64,000 nucleotides of DNA from Deltaproteobacteria bacterium (GTDB taxonomy: Bacteria > Desulfobacterota > Desulfuromonadia > Geobacterales > DSM-12255): the NCBI GenBank assembly GCA_021849045.1, contig JAJZTK010000004.1, positions 1 to 64,000 of the forward strand, given 5' to 3'. The position numbers and the translations under genes are program-made. This document shows, one piece after another, positions 8,164 to 18,253 of the stretch. The notes below the pieces were generated by a model that did no database searches, was not told the DNA's origin, and saw only the letters and a program-made list of their open reading frames with translations. Each line of letters begins with the position of its first letter. Position 1 is the first letter of the stretch.

Positions 8164-10593
8164 TCACGCCGCACCGGCCAACGGCTGTCTGATTGCCGAG
8201 TCGCCGGCCGGATTGAGGATGGTGCTGTAGGTTTCGGTGCTGTCCGGCGCTTTCTGCACGGTGAACGCACGGGCGTTTTTACCCATTCGATCGAGTACCA
8301 GCCGGTCCGCCGCCACTCCGGCTATCGACCTTACCAGGCTTTCCCGGTCACCCGCCTGAAACACTACCCCGGTCTCTCCGTCCACCATCAACTCCCTGGG
8401 GCCGCCGGCATCGGAGACAATGACCGGCAGGCCGGAGGCTTGCGCTTCCAGGACCACGTTACCGAAGGTGTCGGTGGCGCTGGGGAAGACGAAGAGATCG
8501 GCCGAGGCATACGCCCGCTGCAGCTCTTCGCCCTGCATGAAGCCGGTGAAGTGGACGGGAAAACCGGCCAGGAGTCTCTCCATCTCCTCGCGGTACGGAC
8601 CGTCGCCAATGATTATGAGAGACAGGTCCGCGTTGCTGTTCATGAGTACCCGGAACGATTCGGCGAGCAGTTCGAGTGATTTCTCTTTTGAGACCCTTCC
8701 GACATACAGGAGCTTGGTGGCACCATTGACGCCGCGTCCCTCCCAGTAGCGAGGCGTTTTCCTTGTCGGCGTGAACAGGTCCGTATCCACCCAGCGGGGG
8801 AGGGGCTGCATCTTGTCCGCCGGCAGGCCGTGCGACAGCAGCTGTTCCCGGGTTCCCGACGAAGGGACCATGACCTCTTCCATCTGGTTGTAGAACCAGA
8901 TCATGTAGCTCCAGGCGGCCTGTTCCAGGAATTCGTCGTCGGTGAGGCTCCGGACGTACTGGGGGATATCGGTGTGGTAGGTGCCGGCCACCGGAATATC
9001 CATCAGCCGGCCGATCAAAAGGCCTAAGAGCCCCACCGTGCCCGGCGTGCTGACGTGAATACGGGTGATCTCCTCGCGCTCGATGAAATCCATGACATCG
9101 AGGATCGGCGGAAAACTGAGTTTCAGCTCCGGGTACTCGGGGAGCACGAAGTCACCCACGGCATTGAACTTCTTCACCCCTTCCATTCCGTTGTCCGGTT
9201 CTGTCCCGGAGGTAACAACCGTCAGTTGAACACCCCTGTCCTGAGCGGTCTTGATGAGCCGCCGGATGGTGATCGCCACACCGTTGATCTCGTCCAGGGT
9301 ATCGGTGAATAGGGCTATCTTCTCCGTCGCTTTCCGGGGGGCCGCATCGGGAAGGCGCTCTGCGATCTCCTGGATCAGCTCCTTGCTCTTGTGCTGGTGG
9401 TGGAAGGCGAGGTAGTAAGGGGAGATCAAGAGGTGTACCAGGCCGATCGTGCCGACGGTGTTGAGGTAGTCGAAGAAGCCGGCATTCAACGGCAGGGACA
9501 TGAATCGCTTGGCATAGACGTAGAGGATTCGGTTTGCCAGCCGGCTCGTCACGGCGAAGATCTTCCGGTTCTGGTCGGCATGCCTGATGCCGTCCAGAAA
9601 GGCCGCATCGTTCAGGAGCGCTCTCGCCTCGCTGTCGAGGATATCCTCGAAGCTCCGGTCGGACGCGCTGCGGGAGGCGGGGAGGTTCTTCCGGATGAAG
9701 AGCCTGACCTTGTCGGTAAGGGACATGGTATCGGTGCCGACGTTGAAGAATCGGTCGAGAAGCGCGCTGACGAACGGCGTCGAACTGCGGCGTCTATCGC
9801 CGAAACGCTCCTTGTAAAAGCTGTGGGCAATGCCGTACATGCTGTGGGCCATGGTCAGCGGCCCGCCATCATCCCCATCTGCCGTACTCTTCCCCTCCAG
9901 CACGGCACCAATGAAGTCGCTGGCCGATGCTCCCCGGCTGGCGACCGTATATGCCTTTGCTATGAACAGGCCGCCATGGTCGTCGGAGCCGCCGACCATT
10001 CCCTTGACCCAGGGGTGGAGACCATACGGCTGGAGGTCGTGCTTGTCGGCCAGCCGTTCGATCGTCTCCTGGTCAAGTGACGTAACCAGCTGCTTCGTGA
10101 AGTCGTTGAAACGGCGGGCACGGCAGCCGTTCTTCACCTCGATGGTGGTGAAGAGGAGCAGGCTTTTTTCAATGATCTCCACCGTCAGCTTGTCGTTCTG
10201 GGCGTAGAGCGGATGGGCCAGGAAGTGGGCGATCTCTTCGACCTGGAGAAAGGCGACCAGATCGTAAACATTCTTCCGAGCCCGCATGATCTCCCGAAAC
10301 TGGGTCTCGGAGATGTTCAGGACAACCACATGGGTCTTGCAGCCGTTTTCCGGGAAATGGGCCGTGATCTCCGCACTGATGAACGTCTGCGGCAGGTGGG
10401 CGATTTCCAGCGCCCCATTGATGGAGTTGTGATCGGTGATGGTGACGAAGTCCATTCCCCGTTCGCGGGCTATCCGGTAGAGATGCTGGGGCGAGGTGTA
10501 GCTTTCGGGGCAGTTGAACTTGCGCATGGCCCAGTAGGTGGGCTTGTTTGAGTGGCTGGAATGGACATGAAGGTCTGCTTTGTGTAATTTCAT
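8164..10593 (-). CDS. PHP-domain phosphoesterase fused to GT4-family glycosyltransferase
   Basis: N-term MKLHKADLHVHSSHS...DFVTITDHNSINGA (PHP); C-term ALFTDTLDEINGVAITIRRL, AGTYHTDIPQYV, FPSATDTFGNVVLEAQASGLPVIVSDAGGPRE (GT4, SqdX/MgtA-like). Confidence 0.85.
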   Translation of the reverse strand: MKLHKADLHVHSSHSNKPTYWAMRKFNCPESYTSPQHLYRIARERGMDFVTITDHNSINGALEIAHLPQTFISAEITAHFPENGCKTHVVVLNISETQFREIMRARKNVYDLVAFLQVEEIAHFLAHPLYAQNDKLTVEIIEKSLLLFTTIEVKNGCRARRFNDFTKQLVTSLDQETIERLADKHDLQPYGLHPWVKGMVGGSDDHGGLFIAKAYTVASRGASASDFIGAVLEGKSTADGDDGGPLTMAHSMYGIAHSFYKERFGDRRRSSTPFVSALLDRFFNVGTDTMSLTDKVRLFIRKNLPASRSASDRSFEDILDSEARALLNDAAFLDGIRHADQNRKIFAVTSRLANRILYVYAKRFMSLPLNAGFFDYLNTVGTIGLVHLLISPYYLAFHHQHKSKELIQEIAERLPDAAPRKATEKIALFTDTLDEINGVAITIRRLIKTAQDRGVQLTVVTSGTEPDNGMEGVKKFNAVGDFVLPEYPELKLSFPPILDVMDFIEREEITRIHVSTPGTVGLLGLLIGRLMDIPVAGTYHTDIPQYVRSLTDDEFLEQAAWSYMIWFYNQMEEVMVPSSGTREQLLSHGLPADKMQPLPRWVDTDLFTPTRKTPRYWEGRGVNGATKLLYVGRVSKEKSLELLAESFRVLMNSNADLSLIIIGDGPYREEMERLLAGFPVHFTGFMQGEELQRAYASADLFVFPSATDTFGNVVLEAQASGLPVIVSDAGGPRELMVDGETGVVFQAGDRESLVRSIAGVAADRLVLDRMGKNARAFTVQKAPDSTETYSTILNPAGDSAIRQPLAGAA

Positions 10594-10628
10594 GGAAGTA
10601 CATCATAGCAGCGGAGCATTACAGTCAG

Positions 10629-10656
10629 GTTAAGGAGTTGTGAATTTTGCGTTGAA
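10629..10656 (+). promoter_or_regulatory. Candidate Pho-box-like 11-bp direct repeat array upstream of the PHP-GT4 gene
   Basis: GTTAAG-N5-GTGAAT-N5-GTTGAA, 11-bp period. Confidence 0.35.
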
Positions 10657-10771
10657 GCTCAATTCGTTCAACAGCTACCCCGCAATGATTCCTACAGGAC
10701 TTCAGTAAAGCCGCTCCCCGTGAGGAGAGCGACCCAAACCAAAGCCGTGCAATTCTCAATTCGGTGAAACA

Positions 10772-11575
10772 TCAGGAGGATATCCGGCCGTCCTTCTTGG
10801 CGTAACGTATCTTGACTACGAGCATCGCAAAAAACATCAATGCCAGCCCGGCAACGATGACCGGTGCGGTTGGGATGTCCAGCCTGAAGGAGAGAAATAT
10901 TCCCACCACACTCACCAGAACCCCAACCAGCCAGCCGGTAAGAAGGACCTTCGCCGTTTCCCGGAAAAAGAGCCGACCGATCAGGGCCGGAATGACGAGG
11001 AACGAAAAAACCTGAAGAATCCCGGCCATGAGTACCGATTTGATGAGGACCAGGGCAAAGCTTGCAAAGAAGAGGAATTCCAGGAAGATGTTCCCCTTTC
11101 CCTCGAAGGTCAGGGCAAAGAACTGCCGGCGCAGCAGAAAGTGGAAGAGGCCGACCGCCGCGTAGAGCCCCAGGGTCGCGAGGAGCTGTTGCGGGGTGAC
11201 CCAGAGGATGTTGCCGTTCAGGATGGTCTTGAACTCCTCCAGCCCATGGGGACTCTTGTCCAGAATCAGGATGCTGGCCGAGAAGGAGAAGATGTAGAGA
11301 ACGCCGATGAACGCCTCGATATTCACGTACTGTGACGCGTGCTTGGAAAGGGAGAGAATGAACGCCCCCAGGAAAGCGAAGACAAGGGAGAGCATAAAGA
11401 CCTTCTCCTCTCCAAGGACGAACGACAGGGCGATGCCGATGCCTATGAACTGGGCCAGGGCCAGGTCGACGAAGATGATCCCCCGTTGCAGGATGTGGAT
11501 GCCGAAGTAGGCGTGGATCAGGATCAACAGCAGGCATGCCAGAAAGGGGTAGATCAGAAAAGAGAGCGCTTCCAT
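10772..11575 (-). CDS. znuB: Metal (Zn/Mn) ABC transporter permease, ZnuB-like
   Basis: Multi-TM, IDLALAQF/AGILQVFSFLVIPALIGRLF ABC-3 family features; 11 bp after the ZnuA-like gene. Confidence 0.8.
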   Translation of the reverse strand: MEALSFLIYPFLACLLLILIHAYFGIHILQRGIIFVDLALAQFIGIGIALSFVLGEEKVFMLSLVFAFLGAFILSLSKHASQYVNIEAFIGVLYIFSFSASILILDKSPHGLEEFKTILNGNILWVTPQQLLATLGLYAAVGLFHFLLRRQFFALTFEGKGNIFLEFLFFASFALVLIKSVLMAGILQVFSFLVIPALIGRLFFRETAKVLLTGWLVGVLVSVVGIFLSFRLDIPTAPVIVAGLALMFFAMLVVKIRYAKKDGRISS

Positions 11576-11586
11576 GGTTTCTCCCG

Positions 11587-12468
11587 TTATCGTAGTGACG
11601 ATACAACCTTATCCACAAAGGCGAACCAGTCGTCGGTCCCCTTCATGTCGCCCACATCCTGCGGCAGGACAATGACCTTGACCCCGGTCTTTGCCCCCAG
11701 CGACTCGGCCTCATGCAGACCATGCGCCTCGGTGACGAGGATGCCGTCCGGCTTGTGGTGCCTCATTTCTTCGATCAGCTTCTCGATATGCGCCGCTGAC
11801 GGTGGGATGCCCGGTTTCGGCTCCAGATAGCCGACGACCTGAAAGCCGTACTCATGCGCCAGGTAGCCGAACAGCTTATGGTAGGCTACGTAGCGCTTCC
11901 CCTTCAGGTTGAGGCTCAGCAACTGTTTCTGCTTTTCCTTGAATCTGGCGGCAAAACTCCTGAAGTTGGCCCGGTAGGCGTCGCCATTGGCCCGATCCAG
12001 TTCGGCCAGGGCATTGGCCATCCCTTCCGCGACCCGGATGATATTGTGCGGGGAGAACTGGTAATGGGGATTGCCCAAGGGATGCACGTCCCCCATGCTC
12101 CGCTCCACGTTGGCCTGCTTTTCAATGGCGGAGACGAACCTGGAGCAGTCGAAGTTCCTGGACCGCCCCGGCATGAGCTTGGAGTTTTTTGACGATTCGA
12201 TGATCAGGGGGAGATAACCGACCTCCAGGTCTAACCCGTTGTACATGATGATATCGGCCTTGCGGGCGGCCAGGATCATGCTCGGTTTCGCCTCCACATA
12301 ATGGGGGTCCTGACTCGGCTTCACCAGGGTGGTCACGGTGATTTTATCCTTGCCGATCTCCTTGGCGATGCTGCCGATCCAGGGGAGCGTGGCAACCACG
12401 TTGAGTCCGGCAAAAGCGGGGCTGGTCAGGGTCAGAGTCAGCACTATGGCAAGAAAAAGTTTTCGCAT
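11587..12468 (-). CDS. znuA: Metal ABC transporter substrate-binding protein, ZnuA-like
   Basis: Signal peptide, VVATLPWIGSIAKEIG, DPHYVEAKPSM, HPLGNPHYQFSPHN, EPKPGIPPSAAHIEKL, VTEAHG. Confidence 0.85.
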   Translation of the reverse strand: MRKLFLAIVLTLTLTSPAFAGLNVVATLPWIGSIAKEIGKDKITVTTLVKPSQDPHYVEAKPSMILAARKADIIMYNGLDLEVGYLPLIIESSKNSKLMPGRSRNFDCSRFVSAIEKQANVERSMGDVHPLGNPHYQFSPHNIIRVAEGMANALAELDRANGDAYRANFRSFAARFKEKQKQLLSLNLKGKRYVAYHKLFGYLAHEYGFQVVGYLEPKPGIPPSAAHIEKLIEEMRHHKPDGILVTEAHGLHEAESLGAKTGVKVIVLPQDVGDMKGTDDWFAFVDKVVSSLR

Positions 12469-12480
12469 GGCGTGTTTCTC

Positions 12481-13833
12481 CTAAAAGGTGTGGGCGGGGT
12501 GAGCGCCGATGGTGAAGATGAACTGGAGAATCCCCTCATTGTTCACCCGGGCGTCGCGGCCCGAGTGGTCGCTGGTGAACTGGGTACGAATGGTGGAAAA
12601 TTCGGTCGGATTGAACTCCAGGCTGCCGGTTGCCCGCCACGGCTTGCCGCTGAAATTCTCCTGAACGCCGCCCCGTTCAAAGGTGTCGGCAAATAGCTCC
12701 AGCCGGTCATAGCGAGCCCCGATCCGCCAGCGCCCATAGCGGTAAAGGGCCTGGATATAGGCGCCGTCCTGGTGCCGGTGCAGCGGGTGTACCGAAACAG
12801 CGGCGCCGGTGGCGGCACTCTCGGTCAGGTCACCGTTCTGCACCAGGTAGAGATACTCACCCTGCAGATTGACCCCATGCAGGCCGGACTTCCATTTCCA
12901 GACCGCCTCCATGCCGTAGAGGGCGCTGTTACCGCGCAGGCCGAAGGTGTTGCCGGTTCCGGCATCAGGAGGAAGTATCCCGGCACTCCGGGTGGAGCCG
13001 AAAATTACCGATGGTCCGGCATAGAGGGTGGAGTCATCGCCGGTGTCGACCGAGACCTTGGCAAAGGCGGTAAAGGCATGGGGTCCCCAGTTGTCGTCCT
13101 TGCCGAAGAGGAGCGGGTTATCCCCCTGGAGGACCTCGATCCCCAACAGGGTATAGACCGGGAGCGGGGGCAGCCAGGTGAGCTGAACGCCGTTTTCGCC
13201 GCCAACCCCTTCGGCGCCGAGAAACGCCTTGTAGGGAAGGGCAATGTCGGCGAAGTCCCAGGCATGGGGGTGCTGGGCATTGAGGCGGGTGGAGTTGCTT
13301 TTGAAGCGTCCCCCCTTTACCTGGAAACCTTCCGGCAGGTCAGTGGTCACGAAATACCCCTCTTCGAGGGTGGCGCCATCCGCGTTAACCGGAATGTTTG
13401 CGTAGAGGTTGAAGTAGGGATCGACCGGAGCGAAGATGAACAGCTCGGTGCCATCGGTGTTGAAGCCGTTTTTCAGGCCTCGTCCCTCGGTGGTAAAGCC
13501 CGGTACTCCCCGGTTGTTCAGTTGGCTGTTCTTCAGGTTGGAGGCGTACCCTTTGGCATCGAGCACCACCGAGATGTAGGGATTGGTCATGAGTGAGCCG
13601 CCGAACAGGCCGGTCAGTTTGGACGACAGTGAAGATGTCTCCTCAGGCTCTTTCGCCTTCAGCTGTTCCTTTAGTTCGTCTATGGTTTTTTGTTGATCTT
13701 CAATGGTTGCTGCCTGACCTTTCAGGGCGTCTTCTAGCCGGTCGAGCCGTTTTGTCGTATCCTCGCCGTACGCAGAAACCGAGAAAAATAGCGAGCCGAG
13801 GAAAAGGCACCATACTATTCGTAAAGAGTTCAT
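12481..13833 (-). CDS. Predicted outer-membrane/porin-like protein with coiled-coil N-terminus
   Basis: Signal peptide MNSLRIVWCLFLGSLFFSVSAYG, coiled coil, aromatic-ended strands; co-directional with znuA/znuB. Confidence 0.6.
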   Translation of the reverse strand: MNSLRIVWCLFLGSLFFSVSAYGEDTTKRLDRLEDALKGQAATIEDQQKTIDELKEQLKAKEPEETSSLSSKLTGLFGGSLMTNPYISVVLDAKGYASNLKNSQLNNRGVPGFTTEGRGLKNGFNTDGTELFIFAPVDPYFNLYANIPVNADGATLEEGYFVTTDLPEGFQVKGGRFKSNSTRLNAQHPHAWDFADIALPYKAFLGAEGVGGENGVQLTWLPPLPVYTLLGIEVLQGDNPLLFGKDDNWGPHAFTAFAKVSVDTGDDSTLYAGPSVIFGSTRSAGILPPDAGTGNTFGLRGNSALYGMEAVWKWKSGLHGVNLQGEYLYLVQNGDLTESAATGAAVSVHPLHRHQDGAYIQALYRYGRWRIGARYDRLELFADTFERGGVQENFSGKPWRATGSLEFNPTEFSTIRTQFTSDHSGRDARVNNEGILQFIFTIGAHPAHTF

Positions 13834-13961
13834 GGCTCCTCCAAATGGTAATAAGAATGGGCATAAAGCTGGCAATGACATGCCAGCAAGCATCATCCGG
13901 ACAAAAGGATGGCACCGGAATCATTGCATCAACGATTCTGTCAGAACGTTCCTGAAAGGAT

Positions 13962-14249
13962 TCAGGCCGGAGGAGCCCGGTTATTGGCGGGTGAGTAGGG
14001 CGCGGTGGGGATTGGGCAAGGAGTCTGCTGTGGATAGTGCGTTGCTACAACATAGGTCGTGATGTGGAAAGTGGGCTTCGCCAGGTTGAGATCAGATGAT
14101 CGCTGGTGGGCCGCTACGCAGATGGCGCATTCAGGATGATCTGCGCCATCGACATGGCAGTGAAACGATTCCGCCAGGGAAGAAAAGAATACGATGAATA
14201 GAATGAGTAAAGAAAGGCGTTTCACGACCCCCTGCCCCGTAATCGTCAT
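13962..14249 (-). CDS. Small secreted His/Cys-rich protein
   Basis: Signal-like N-term; FHCHVDGADHPECAICVAAHQ. Confidence 0.55.
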   Translation of the reverse strand: MTITGQGVVKRLSLLILFIVFFSSLAESFHCHVDGADHPECAICVAAHQRSSDLNLAKPTFHITTYVVATHYPQQTPCPIPTAPYSPANNRAPPA

Positions 14250-14378
14250 CTGAACAAAATATATACGGGGTGGAATTTGTCAAGTTGTTTAGGGACCTGT
14301 TAAACGACCCGGTCACCGTCGGATCGAAATTCCGGGCGGACCGATAACAAAGCGATAGGTCGGTTCGTCAGCCGGAAA

Positions 14379-16577
14379 TCACTTCCCGAAGAAGAGGCTC
14401 TCCAACCCCAGTATCCGGCGGAAGTTCCACAGGTTCATGAAGAGCGGGTCGAACCGGCCTCTTCTTACCTGCTCCTCCTCGCGTTCCCAGAAATAGAGCG
14501 ATGAGGCAGGATAGAGATAGCCGAAGGGGTAGGCGGTAAGACTTTCTTTGCGGCGTGCAATAAGTTCTATTGGATAACGGTAGCGCGCCTCCTGGCGGCG
14601 GACAAGCTGTAGTGCCTTGTAGCGCACCGCCCGGGACTGGGCCAGGATGCGTGACGACTCCTTTCGATCCCGTGAAAAAACGCCCCTTTCATCCCGCCCG
14701 GCCAGGAGTGCCCGTAGCGTCAGCGCCCGGTGACGGGCGCGCAGGGAGCTCACCTGCAGCCCGTCGGTCAGTTCGACGGCCAGCGAATTCAGTCCGGAGG
14801 TTAACGTTCCCTCCTTGTCCAGCACCCCGATCCTGTGGCTGAGCTGCGAGGTTATCCGCTCCATGCCGGACGCAAAGGCCTCCAGGTCGGCGACCGGACC
14901 GCGGAGAACGGCCATAGCCTGATCGGGAGTGGCCTTCTTCAGCAGCCAGGAGGAATGGAAGGTAGGATCGGGCTGGAACGGCTTGTCGAGCGGATGGGGG
15001 AGTTCGGAGAACGGGGTGAGGGCGGAGAGATACCGCTGCAACTCACGCTCCTTGAGATAACGTTTCTGCAGGTCAAGGGCCTCCTGCCAGAGAACGGTCA
15101 GGACCGGATCGGGAAAGAGTTCGCCGAGCCGGGAAAGGGGAGCGGTCTTCCTGAGTCGTCCGTTGTCGGCGAGGTGCCACGACCAGCGGGCAATGCTCCA
15201 GTCTGTCAGCCAGTACCCCCATTCCCAGCCGGAGGTGAAGGTCAGATGGCCGCTGACACCGATTTTAGTCATGGTTTCAATGTCGTCCCAGCGGGCACCC
15301 AGATAGGTCAGGAGCAGCAGGGGGACCGAGGTGTCGAAGCCAACCCAGTATGACGATTCGGGCCAGTACCAGGTTTCCCGCCTCAGGTTTTCGCTCTCGG
15401 CCGCTTCAAGCATGAAGCGCTGGTTGTCATTGCCGTAGACCGGCGCCTTTGGCTCGGAAACGGAATAGCTCATGACCGTGTGGATCAGGATGCCGCTCTC
15501 CGGACGCAAAGGGCGGCGTACCTTTTCCCCTCCATCCGCACAGATCACATGGGTGGCGTACATGAGTCCGGCCCTGTAGCGCTTTTGCACCTGTTCTTCC
15601 AGGTACCCCTGTACACCGGGAAGGAGGTTGCCGAGAATGGGGAGATGTTCCCCCATGGTCGCCTCCAGGGTGACAAAGTCCCACCCTGCCTGGAAAAGCC
15701 AGGACAGGGTGTCGTCTACCTGATGCCGGTAGGAGGGGTAGGGTCTGAGCAGGGTGATCGCCTGGAACGCCTGCTGCTGGAGCATGGCAAGGGATATCTC
15801 CACCCCGCAGCGGATCCCCCGGCTATGGGCGTAGTCGACGATCCGTCGGGCATGGGGAGGCCAGGCGTTTCGATCAACGCCGCGCAGCAGGAAGAACTGG
15901 AAGGTGTTCTGGCTGTTTCGCGCCAGCCAGTCCAGATATGCTGCGATATCCTCAAAAGCCAGCGGCCGGGTGGGGTCGTGCAGCTGCTCCGTAAGTTCCA
16001 CCGGGTGCAGGGTATGGATGTGGAATCCCCGCTTGCCGAAACGGGGGGTGCCGGAAAAGGTGAAGTTCCCGGGGAGCGGCCAGCTCCGGTGGGTGGGAAA
16101 GATCGTCCGGCGCGGGTGGATGAAACGGATGCCGAGCTTTTCCTGTAAAAGCCCGTAAAGGCCGCTGGCGATGCCTTCCGGCGAGGATGACGCGAGACGG
16201 ATGGTTGATCTGCCGGTCCTCCCGGTGGCAGTCCAACGGTAGGAGGCATCGGGGATCGGAAGCGTCGGATAGGGTTTCGCCGGCCCCGCCTGTACCTGCG
16301 AACGTTTTCCCGGGGGGAGATCCGGAAGGAGAATCCGGATGTCGGCGTCTCCCTTGTTCAGGGTGATCGATGCACCGGGGAACGCCTTTTTCAGCAGGCC
16401 GCAGCTGTCCTCGATCGCCAGCCTGCTTGGTGAAAGGGCGAGGAGCGTTCGCGGCGCCCGGATGTCGATCGTCAGCGGCCGGGTAGAGGCGGAGGCGGGG
16501 ATCGGCAGCAGCATTGCCGCCAGCCAGATCAGGCCCCACCACCCGTTGCGAACGGCGCTAGACAACGATCTGCGCAA
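14379..16577 (-). CDS. Secreted hypothetical protein with glycosidase-like N-terminal and TIM-barrel-like region
   Basis: Signal peptide; SPEGIASGLYGLLQEKLGIRFIHPRRTIFP resembles alpha-glucuronidase/GH20-type N-terminal domains. Confidence 0.5.
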   Translation of the reverse strand: MRRSLSSAVRNGWWGLIWLAAMLLPIPASASTRPLTIDIRAPRTLLALSPSRLAIEDSCGLLKKAFPGASITLNKGDADIRILLPDLPPGKRSQVQAGPAKPYPTLPIPDASYRWTATGRTGRSTIRLASSSPEGIASGLYGLLQEKLGIRFIHPRRTIFPTHRSWPLPGNFTFSGTPRFGKRGFHIHTLHPVELTEQLHDPTRPLAFEDIAAYLDWLARNSQNTFQFFLLRGVDRNAWPPHARRIVDYAHSRGIRCGVEISLAMLQQQAFQAITLLRPYPSYRHQVDDTLSWLFQAGWDFVTLEATMGEHLPILGNLLPGVQGYLEEQVQKRYRAGLMYATHVICADGGEKVRRPLRPESGILIHTVMSYSVSEPKAPVYGNDNQRFMLEAAESENLRRETWYWPESSYWVGFDTSVPLLLLTYLGARWDDIETMTKIGVSGHLTFTSGWEWGYWLTDWSIARWSWHLADNGRLRKTAPLSRLGELFPDPVLTVLWQEALDLQKRYLKERELQRYLSALTPFSELPHPLDKPFQPDPTFHSSWLLKKATPDQAMAVLRGPVADLEAFASGMERITSQLSHRIGVLDKEGTLTSGLNSLAVELTDGLQVSSLRARHRALTLRALLAGRDERGVFSRDRKESSRILAQSRAVRYKALQLVRRQEARYRYPIELIARRKESLTAYPFGYLYPASSLYFWEREEEQVRRGRFDPLFMNLWNFRRILGLESLFFGK

Positions 16578-17424
16578 AACCTGCCACCACTCTCAACCGT
16601 GCCGGGCCATAGCCCACGAAGTCGCCATCCACCTGGATCGGCTTTGCCCCGCGGATCTCGACCTCGGTCGCCGCCACCTGCTGTAGCTCCATGTTGGCAG
16701 AGGCCCTTCCCCTGGCCATGTCGAGGAGTATCCCCGCATACGTTCGTCGCCTTGACCCGGTCACGCAGGTAACCGTAAAACCGGGCGAAATGAGGTTGAC
16801 CGGCGGCGCGAGGATGAAGTCGCCGCCATAGCGAGAGGCATTGCTGACCACGACGGAGTGGCAGGTGATGAGGCCGGAAGCTGTTGCCACCTCGACCTGG
16901 CCGGTCTCCCAGGAGAGGCAGTTCCGAAAGGCGGCGAGGGCATAGGCCCCCTGTTTCAGGAGCTTCTTTTCCATTGGCCGCACATCCCTGACAACAGCGC
17001 CGTCGAAGCCGCAGCCGGCCATGAGGGCAAACCGGAGGGCGCTTTCGTTTCTTTCCATGATGCCGACCGACAGAGGGCTGGCAATGCCTCTGATGATGCG
17101 AGCCACGCCTTCCTGCACCGAACCGATGCCGATCTCGGCGGCCAGCACGTTGGAAGTGCCGAGTGGCAGCACGGCAAGGGTTGCCGTTGCCGGTTGCAGA
17201 GCGTTCAAGATGGAGTTGATCGTACCGTCCCCAGCGGCAATGATGATGAACGGCCGCTCGTGGATTCGGTAGATGGCATGGCAGCAGGTCTGCGCCTCTG
17301 CGGGGGATCTGACGCTGAAGACAGTCAGCGGAATGCCGGCCGCCTTCAGATGGTCCATAACCTTCATGACCCGTTGCCGGGCGTATCGTCCCGACAGGGG
17401 ATTGACGACGAGAAAAGTGTCCAT
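16558..17424 (-). CDS. Diacylglycerol kinase-like (DAGK catalytic domain) lipid kinase
   Basis: FLVVNPLSGR, IIAAGDGTINSILNAL, LAVLPLGTSNVLA, QVDGDFVG. Confidence 0.85.
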   Translation of the reverse strand: MDTFLVVNPLSGRYARQRVMKVMDHLKAAGIPLTVFSVRSPAEAQTCCHAIYRIHERPFIIIAAGDGTINSILNALQPATATLAVLPLGTSNVLAAEIGIGSVQEGVARIIRGIASPLSVGIMERNESALRFALMAGCGFDGAVVRDVRPMEKKLLKQGAYALAAFRNCLSWETGQVEVATASGLITCHSVVVSNASRYGGDFILAPPVNLISPGFTVTCVTGSRRRTYAGILLDMARGRASANMELQQVAATEVEIRGAKPIQVDGDFVGYGPARLRVVAGFAQIVV

Positions 17425-17506
17425 TGTCCTATTGGCAAACGGCTCGATACGCACTTCACCCTGCTGCAAATGAAGAAGAGAGTGTGTGTCTGTTGGCGAA
17501 CTCCGG

Positions 17507-18253
17507 TTATGAGGTCCGTTCATTAACGATATCGGTGTGATTGATCATCCGGAGCGAATAGGAGCCGTTCTTTCCCCGTCCGTCCTGACGGGTGATGATA
17601 ACCCCAGGCTCATCGGGTTTGATCCAGCGTCGGCACTTCTTGTTGGCATCCTCGAAATCGATGACCCGGCAATGGAAGATCTTCCCGCCCATGTTGACGT
17701 CCTCGCTCTTGACCCAACTGTATCTCCTCGTCACCACCGACAGGGTTTCAAAGTCCAGCAGGCGCAGTTCCAGGTGGTCCCCTTCCTTTTTCATGGCAAC
17801 TTCCGGGCACTCCATGGTGGTGGAGTCATACTGGTTTCGATCGATGACAACGGTCCGGTTGGCCCCGTTCTCCTGCACCTGCAGATGGAATTTGCCGTTG
17901 ACGAGCTTCCCCTCGACGCGTCGCTTCGATTCGTTCTCCCGTTCCGTTCTCAGGTACGAAAAGGTTCCCCCTTCGCCTACCAGCGCTTCTTCGCGGTTTT
18001 CCATGCTGTAGGAGTAGACAACGAAATTTGCCTTAATGGAGCAGGTCGACACATACTTCAGAACTTTTTCGCCGTTGCCCGGGTGGTGGGAGATTGACGA
18101 GACCAGTTCGCCGACCCGTATTCCGCGGGAATAGATCTTATATCTGCTTTCTTTTGTCCCTTGGGTGGTGAGGGCCGACGAGGCGCCGAACAGCACGATC
18201 GCCAGCGCTACCGTTATGCCTTGCAGCGATTTCACCAATGTCCTTCTACGCAT
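17507..18253 (-). CDS. Secreted hypothetical protein, DUF6134/DUF3108-like
   Basis: YKIYSRGIRVGELVSSISHHPGNGEKVLKYVSTCSIKANFVVYSYSMENREEALV. Confidence 0.5.
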   Translation of the reverse strand: MRRRTLVKSLQGITVALAIVLFGASSALTTQGTKESRYKIYSRGIRVGELVSSISHHPGNGEKVLKYVSTCSIKANFVVYSYSMENREEALVGEGGTFSYLRTERENESKRRVEGKLVNGKFHLQVQENGANRTVVIDRNQYDSTTMECPEVAMKKEGDHLELRLLDFETLSVVTRRYSWVKSEDVNMGGKIFHCRVIDFEDANKKCRRWIKPDEPGVIITRQDGRGKNGSYSLRMINHTDIVNERTS

